Below are positions 5,483 through 8,141 of a stretch of 8,141 nucleotides of DNA, piece by piece; position 1 is the stretch's first letter; each line of letters starts with the position of its first letter. A model generated the notes under the pieces. It saw nothing but the letters and a program-made list of their open reading frames with translations. It had not been told where the DNA came from and made no database searches. This stretch comes from Lachnospiraceae bacterium (GTDB taxonomy: Bacteria; Bacillota; Clostridia; Lachnospirales; Lachnospiraceae): positions 1-8,141 of the forward strand of contig CAAGRM010000160.1 of assembly GCA_900772675.1 (NCBI GenBank), given 5' to 3'. The position numbers were made by a program, and so were the translations under genes.

Positions 5483-7408
5483 ATGGCAAAAGTAACTTTT
5501 CGATTTGAAGAGGGAGAACCGGTAGTCACCTACGCAACCGAGGGTGAACGCCTTCTTGAAGTAGCGCAGAAGAGCAATGTGCCGATCGATGCACCGTGTT
5601 CCGGAAACGCATCGTGCGGTAAATGCCGCGTTCGTCTTGTGAGCGGTGAGCTGGATTCCAAAATAACCCGCCATATTTCTGAGGAAGAATATCAGAATGG
5701 CTGGAGACTGGCGTGCGTCAGCACCGTCAAAGGCGATGTTGAAGTGGAAGTGCCGGACATTGCATCCGCTTACCGGAGCCGCATGAAAGTGGCAGACCTT
5801 AGTTCACCGAGTGAAATTGCAATTTTTGAAGATACGAAAAAGAAAATTACAGACGCCGGACTGGAATTGAAAAACAGCATGCAGGTGATTACAATCTCAA
5901 TGGAAGAGCCTACTCTGGATGATACGATGCCGGATAACGAGAGAGTAACCTGGGCTGTACAGGCAGCGACGGGGCTTGACCGGGTACGGATTCCGTACTC
6001 TGTACTGAAAAAAATGCCGGATGTCCTTCGGGAATCCCGTTTTCAGGCACAGTGTGTCGTCCGGGTTACGACAAATGACGTCTTTTTATACGATATGCTT
6101 CCAATGGAAGCAAAAGCAGTTGTCGGCGGTCTCGTTGTCGACATCGGAACAACGACAGTTTCTGCACTGATCGTGGATATGCTGAGCGGAGAAATCCTGG
6201 CAAAAGCCTCTTCCGGAAACGGACAGATCCGGTATGGTGCGGATGTTATCAACCGTATCATTGAATCCCAGAAACCGGGAGGCCATGAAAGACTGCAGAA
6301 TGCAATCATCAAAGAAACCTTAAACCCGATGATTTCCAACATGTGCCGTGCAGCGAAAATCAGCAGTCAGCAGATTTACCGTGCGGCGATTGCCGGAAAC
6401 ACTACCATGGAGCATCTGATGATGGGCATCAATGCAGATCCGCTTCGGATGGAGCCGTATATTCCGGCCTTCTTTAAGACAAACTCACTGTTTGCATCGG
6501 ATGTCAATCTTGCGATTCATCCGGACGCCCATATCATTCTGGCACCGAACATCGGAAGCTATGTGGGCGGAGATATTACTGCCGGCGCGTTGGTCAGCAT
6601 GATCTGGAACCGGCCGGAGATGAGTCTCTTTATTGACCTTGGTACCAATGGCGAGCTTGCATTTGGAAACTCTGACTTTATGGTAAGCTGTGCCTGCTCG
6701 GCCGGACCGGCCTTTGAGGGCGGCGATATCAGCTGTGGCATGCGTGCGACCGACGGTGCGATTGAAAAATGTACGATCGATCCGGAGACGATGGAACCTT
6801 CGTACCATGTCATCGGAGATGAGGGAACGAAGCCGATTGGTCTTTGCGGTTCCGGAATCATCGATGTGATTGCGGCGCTGTTCCGCGCGAAGATGGTCAA
6901 CCCGAAGGGTAAATTTATCCGTGAGGGAAAACGGATCCGCCACGACAAATATGGCATGGGAAGCTATGTCATCGCATTTGAAGAGGAAGCCGGAAGCGTC
7001 CGCGACGTTGAGATTACAGAAGTAGATATCGACAACTTTATCCGTGCCAAGGGCGCGATTTTCTCAGCAATCCGTACGATGCTGAACTATCTGGACATGG
7101 ATGTATCCATGATCGAGGAAGTATATGTAGCGGGAGGTATCGGAAGCGGTATTAACATGAAAAATGCCGTCACGATTGGTATGTTCCCGGATATTCCGCT
7201 GGAAAAATTCCATTACATTGGTAACTCTTCCCTGACCGGTGCGTACTCAATGCTTTTATCGACAGCAGCAGAGAAGAAAACGTATGAGGTTGCCCGGAAC
7301 ATGACATATCTGGAACTCTCTACGGTACCAACCTATATGGATGAATTTGTAGCGGCGTGCTTCCTGCCGCACACAGACACGACGATGTTCCCGTCTGTGG
7401 AAGCATAA
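5483..7408 (+). CDS. acsV: Reductive activator of the corrinoid iron-sulfur protein (RACo-type, [2Fe-2S] plus ASKHA ATPase)
   Basis: Restores the corrinoid protein after accidental oxidation by driving ATP-dependent reduction of Co(II) to Co(I). The 641-residue product is close to the roughly 630 of Carboxydothermus RACo. Residues 1-90 are a plant-type [2Fe-2S] ferredoxin domain with Cys39, Cys45, Cys48 and Cys78 (C-x5-C-x2-C, then a distant C). A linker and middle region (about 100-205) leads into the DUF4445/ASKHA ATPase-like part. That part has the phosphate-loop motif VVDIGTTTVSALIVD with Asp220, a second acidic loop FIDLGTNGELAFG with Asp385, a cysteine-containing SCACSAGPAFEGGD stretch, and AGGIGSG near residue 551. 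No membrane segment or signal peptide is present. It is separated from acsE by a strong terminator. Arg CGG and Thr/Pro/Ala codons ending in G appear more often than in acsB-acsE, suggesting lower expression, as expected for a catalytic activator. Confidence 0.94.
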   Translation: MAKVTFRFEEGEPVVTYATEGERLLEVAQKSNVPIDAPCSGNASCGKCRVRLVSGELDSKITRHISEEEYQNGWRLACVSTVKGDVEVEVPDIASAYRSRMKVADLSSPSEIAIFEDTKKKITDAGLELKNSMQVITISMEEPTLDDTMPDNERVTWAVQAATGLDRVRIPYSVLKKMPDVLRESRFQAQCVVRVTTNDVFLYDMLPMEAKAVVGGLVVDIGTTTVSALIVDMLSGEILAKASSGNGQIRYGADVINRIIESQKPGGHERLQNAIIKETLNPMISNMCRAAKISSQQIYRAAIAGNTTMEHLMMGINADPLRMEPYIPAFFKTNSLFASDVNLAIHPDAHIILAPNIGSYVGGDITAGALVSMIWNRPEMSLFIDLGTNGELAFGNSDFMVSCACSAGPAFEGGDISCGMRATDGAIEKCTIDPETMEPSYHVIGDEGTKPIGLCGSGIIDVIAALFRAKMVNPKGKFIREGKRIRHDKYGMGSYVIAFEEEAGSVRDVEITEVDIDNFIRAKGAIFSAIRTMLNYLDMDVSMIEEVYVAGGIGSGINMKNAVTIGMFPDIPLEKFHYIGNSSLTGAYSMLLSTAAEKKTYEVARNMTYLELSTVPTYMDEFVAACFLPHTDTTMFPSVEA

Positions 7409-7430
7409 AACGGAAGCAGAACTTTCTGTT

Positions 7431-7471
7431 ACGATTCAAGGCGAAACACATGTGGTTTTGCTTTGAATTGT
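7431..7471 (+). other. Long hairpin between acsV and the DUF3786 gene
   Basis: Bases 7431-7447 can pair with 7455-7471 without interruption: 17 pairs, three of them G-T, around a seven-base loop. The next T-run (7480-7484) comes nine bases after the stem, too far for a standard intrinsic terminator. It is more likely an intercistronic stability or processing structure, possibly with weak terminator activity. Confidence 0.45.
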
Positions 7472-7484
7472 GGCGAACCTTTTT

Positions 7485-7490
7485 GAGAGG
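7485..7490 (+). promoter_or_regulatory. Ribosome binding site of the DUF3786 gene
   Basis: GAGAGG lies twelve bases before the ATG at 7503, a slightly long spacing. It is the best candidate start because the coding frame and the family-like N-terminus begin here. Confidence 0.5.
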
Positions 7491-7502
7491 AATTGGATTT
7501 AC

Positions 7503-8141
7503 ATGGCAGTAGACTTAAATTACGAAAAAGACAGCAAAGAGCGTATTCCGTATGAGCATTATCTGGAAGTGTATCAGAATGCAGATCCAAAAGAGATTTC
7601 CAGCCGGTGTGACGTTCCGTATGATGCGGAAAAACAGGAGTTTACCGTTTCCCTGATGGGTGTTTCCTACCGGATTTCGTGGCCGGAGTACAACGTATTT
7701 CATATTGGAGATGATGGAAGCGCATCTCCGATAATTGGCTGGTATCCACTCGAGAAAAAACCGAATGCAAAAATTTTGGTATTGCGTTATCTGACAGAGG
7801 GCGGAGCTGCTCCGTCTACCGGAAAATTTTTGACGTACCGGGAGATTCCGTGGGGAGAAGTTTATTTTAAACAGTTCCAGGGAAGATGCCTGTTCCGTCT
7901 TGCGTTTGGCTTTGGCGGAAAGCTGGATGCATTCCGTGAGATCATGGAACGTGTCGGCGCTCAGGCGATTTCATCCGGTGATGTCGGATATGAGCTGGAG
8001 TTTATGAAAGGGCTTTTTGTACGACTGATTTTATGGGCAGGAGATGATGAGTTTCCGCCGTCCGCGCAGATCCTCTTTTCGGACAATTTCCCGGCTGCAT
8101 TTACGCAGGGAGAGGATATGGCGGTTGTGGGAGATGTCACA
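7503..8141 (+). CDS. DUF3786 domain-containing protein, 3'-truncated by window edge
   Basis: Function unknown. The frame is open from the ATG at 7503 to the last base, giving 213 residues with no stop. It shows the pattern I recognise as DUF3786: a VPYDAEKQEF segment near 38-47, RYLTEGG near 95, the TYREIPWGEVYF block at 111-122, an FGFGGKLDAF stretch at 135-144, WAGDDEFPPSAQILF at 178-192 and EDMAVVGD at 204-211. The last block normally falls close to the end of the domain, so only a short tail is probably missing. There is no signal peptide or membrane segment and only two cysteines (36 and 129), so a cysteine metal cluster is not evident. It lies 94 bases after acsV on the same strand. The family assignment is from memory of its motifs; a role in corrinoid or CODH/ACS maintenance is inference from position only. 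Confidence 0.75.
   Translation, partial: MAVDLNYEKDSKERIPYEHYLEVYQNADPKEISSRCDVPYDAEKQEFTVSLMGVSYRISWPEYNVFHIGDDGSASPIIGWYPLEKKPNAKILVLRYLTEGGAAPSTGKFLTYREIPWGEVYFKQFQGRCLFRLAFGFGGKLDAFREIMERVGAQAISSGDVGYELEFMKGLFVRLILWAGDDEFPPSAQILFSDNFPAAFTQGEDMAVVGDVT

Overview
The window is part of the acetyl-CoA synthase (acs) locus of the Wood-Ljungdahl (reductive acetyl-CoA) pathway, with every gene on the + strand. The enzyme set marks the organism as an acetogen. The moderate GC content, AGGAGG-type ribosome sites, and codon and protein style suggest a low-GC Firmicute, probably a gut Lachnospiraceae (Blautia-like). That taxonomic placement is inference.

Layout: the 3' 610 codons of acsB (acetyl-CoA synthase, all six A-cluster cysteines present) end at 1834. 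A 297-base gap follows, containing several inverted repeats, a plausible sigma-A promoter (2028-2056) and a strong leader hairpin (2061-2101). Then come acsD (2132-3073) and acsC (3111-4466), the small and large subunits of the corrinoid iron-sulfur protein (CFeSP), and acsE (4560-5345), the methyltetrahydrofolate:CFeSP methyltransferase. A very strong intrinsic terminator (5367-5420) sits after acsE, and its loop can also pair with sequence just upstream. Beyond it lie acsV (5483-7408), the [2Fe-2S]/ATPase reductive activator of the corrinoid protein, and a DUF3786 protein (7503 onward) cut by the window end.

How the genes work together: AcsE moves the methyl group from methyl-H4folate to cob(I)amide on the AcsC/AcsD heterodimer. 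The methylated corrinoid protein donates it to the Ni-Fe-S A-cluster of AcsB, where it joins CO and CoA to form acetyl-CoA. When the corrinoid oxidises to Co(II), AcsV re-reduces it at the expense of ATP. The DUF3786 protein has no known function; its position next to the activator suggests a supporting role in corrinoid or metal-centre care.

The enzymes are well known. The less described content is in the gaps: every intergenic space longer than 90 bases carries a hairpin, while the 37-base acsD-acsC gap, between subunits of a 1:1 complex, has none. Together with the terminator before acsV and an apparent codon-usage change after it, this points to post-transcriptional or attenuation control of subunit stoichiometry. 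No tRNA, rRNA, CRISPR or mobile element was seen.
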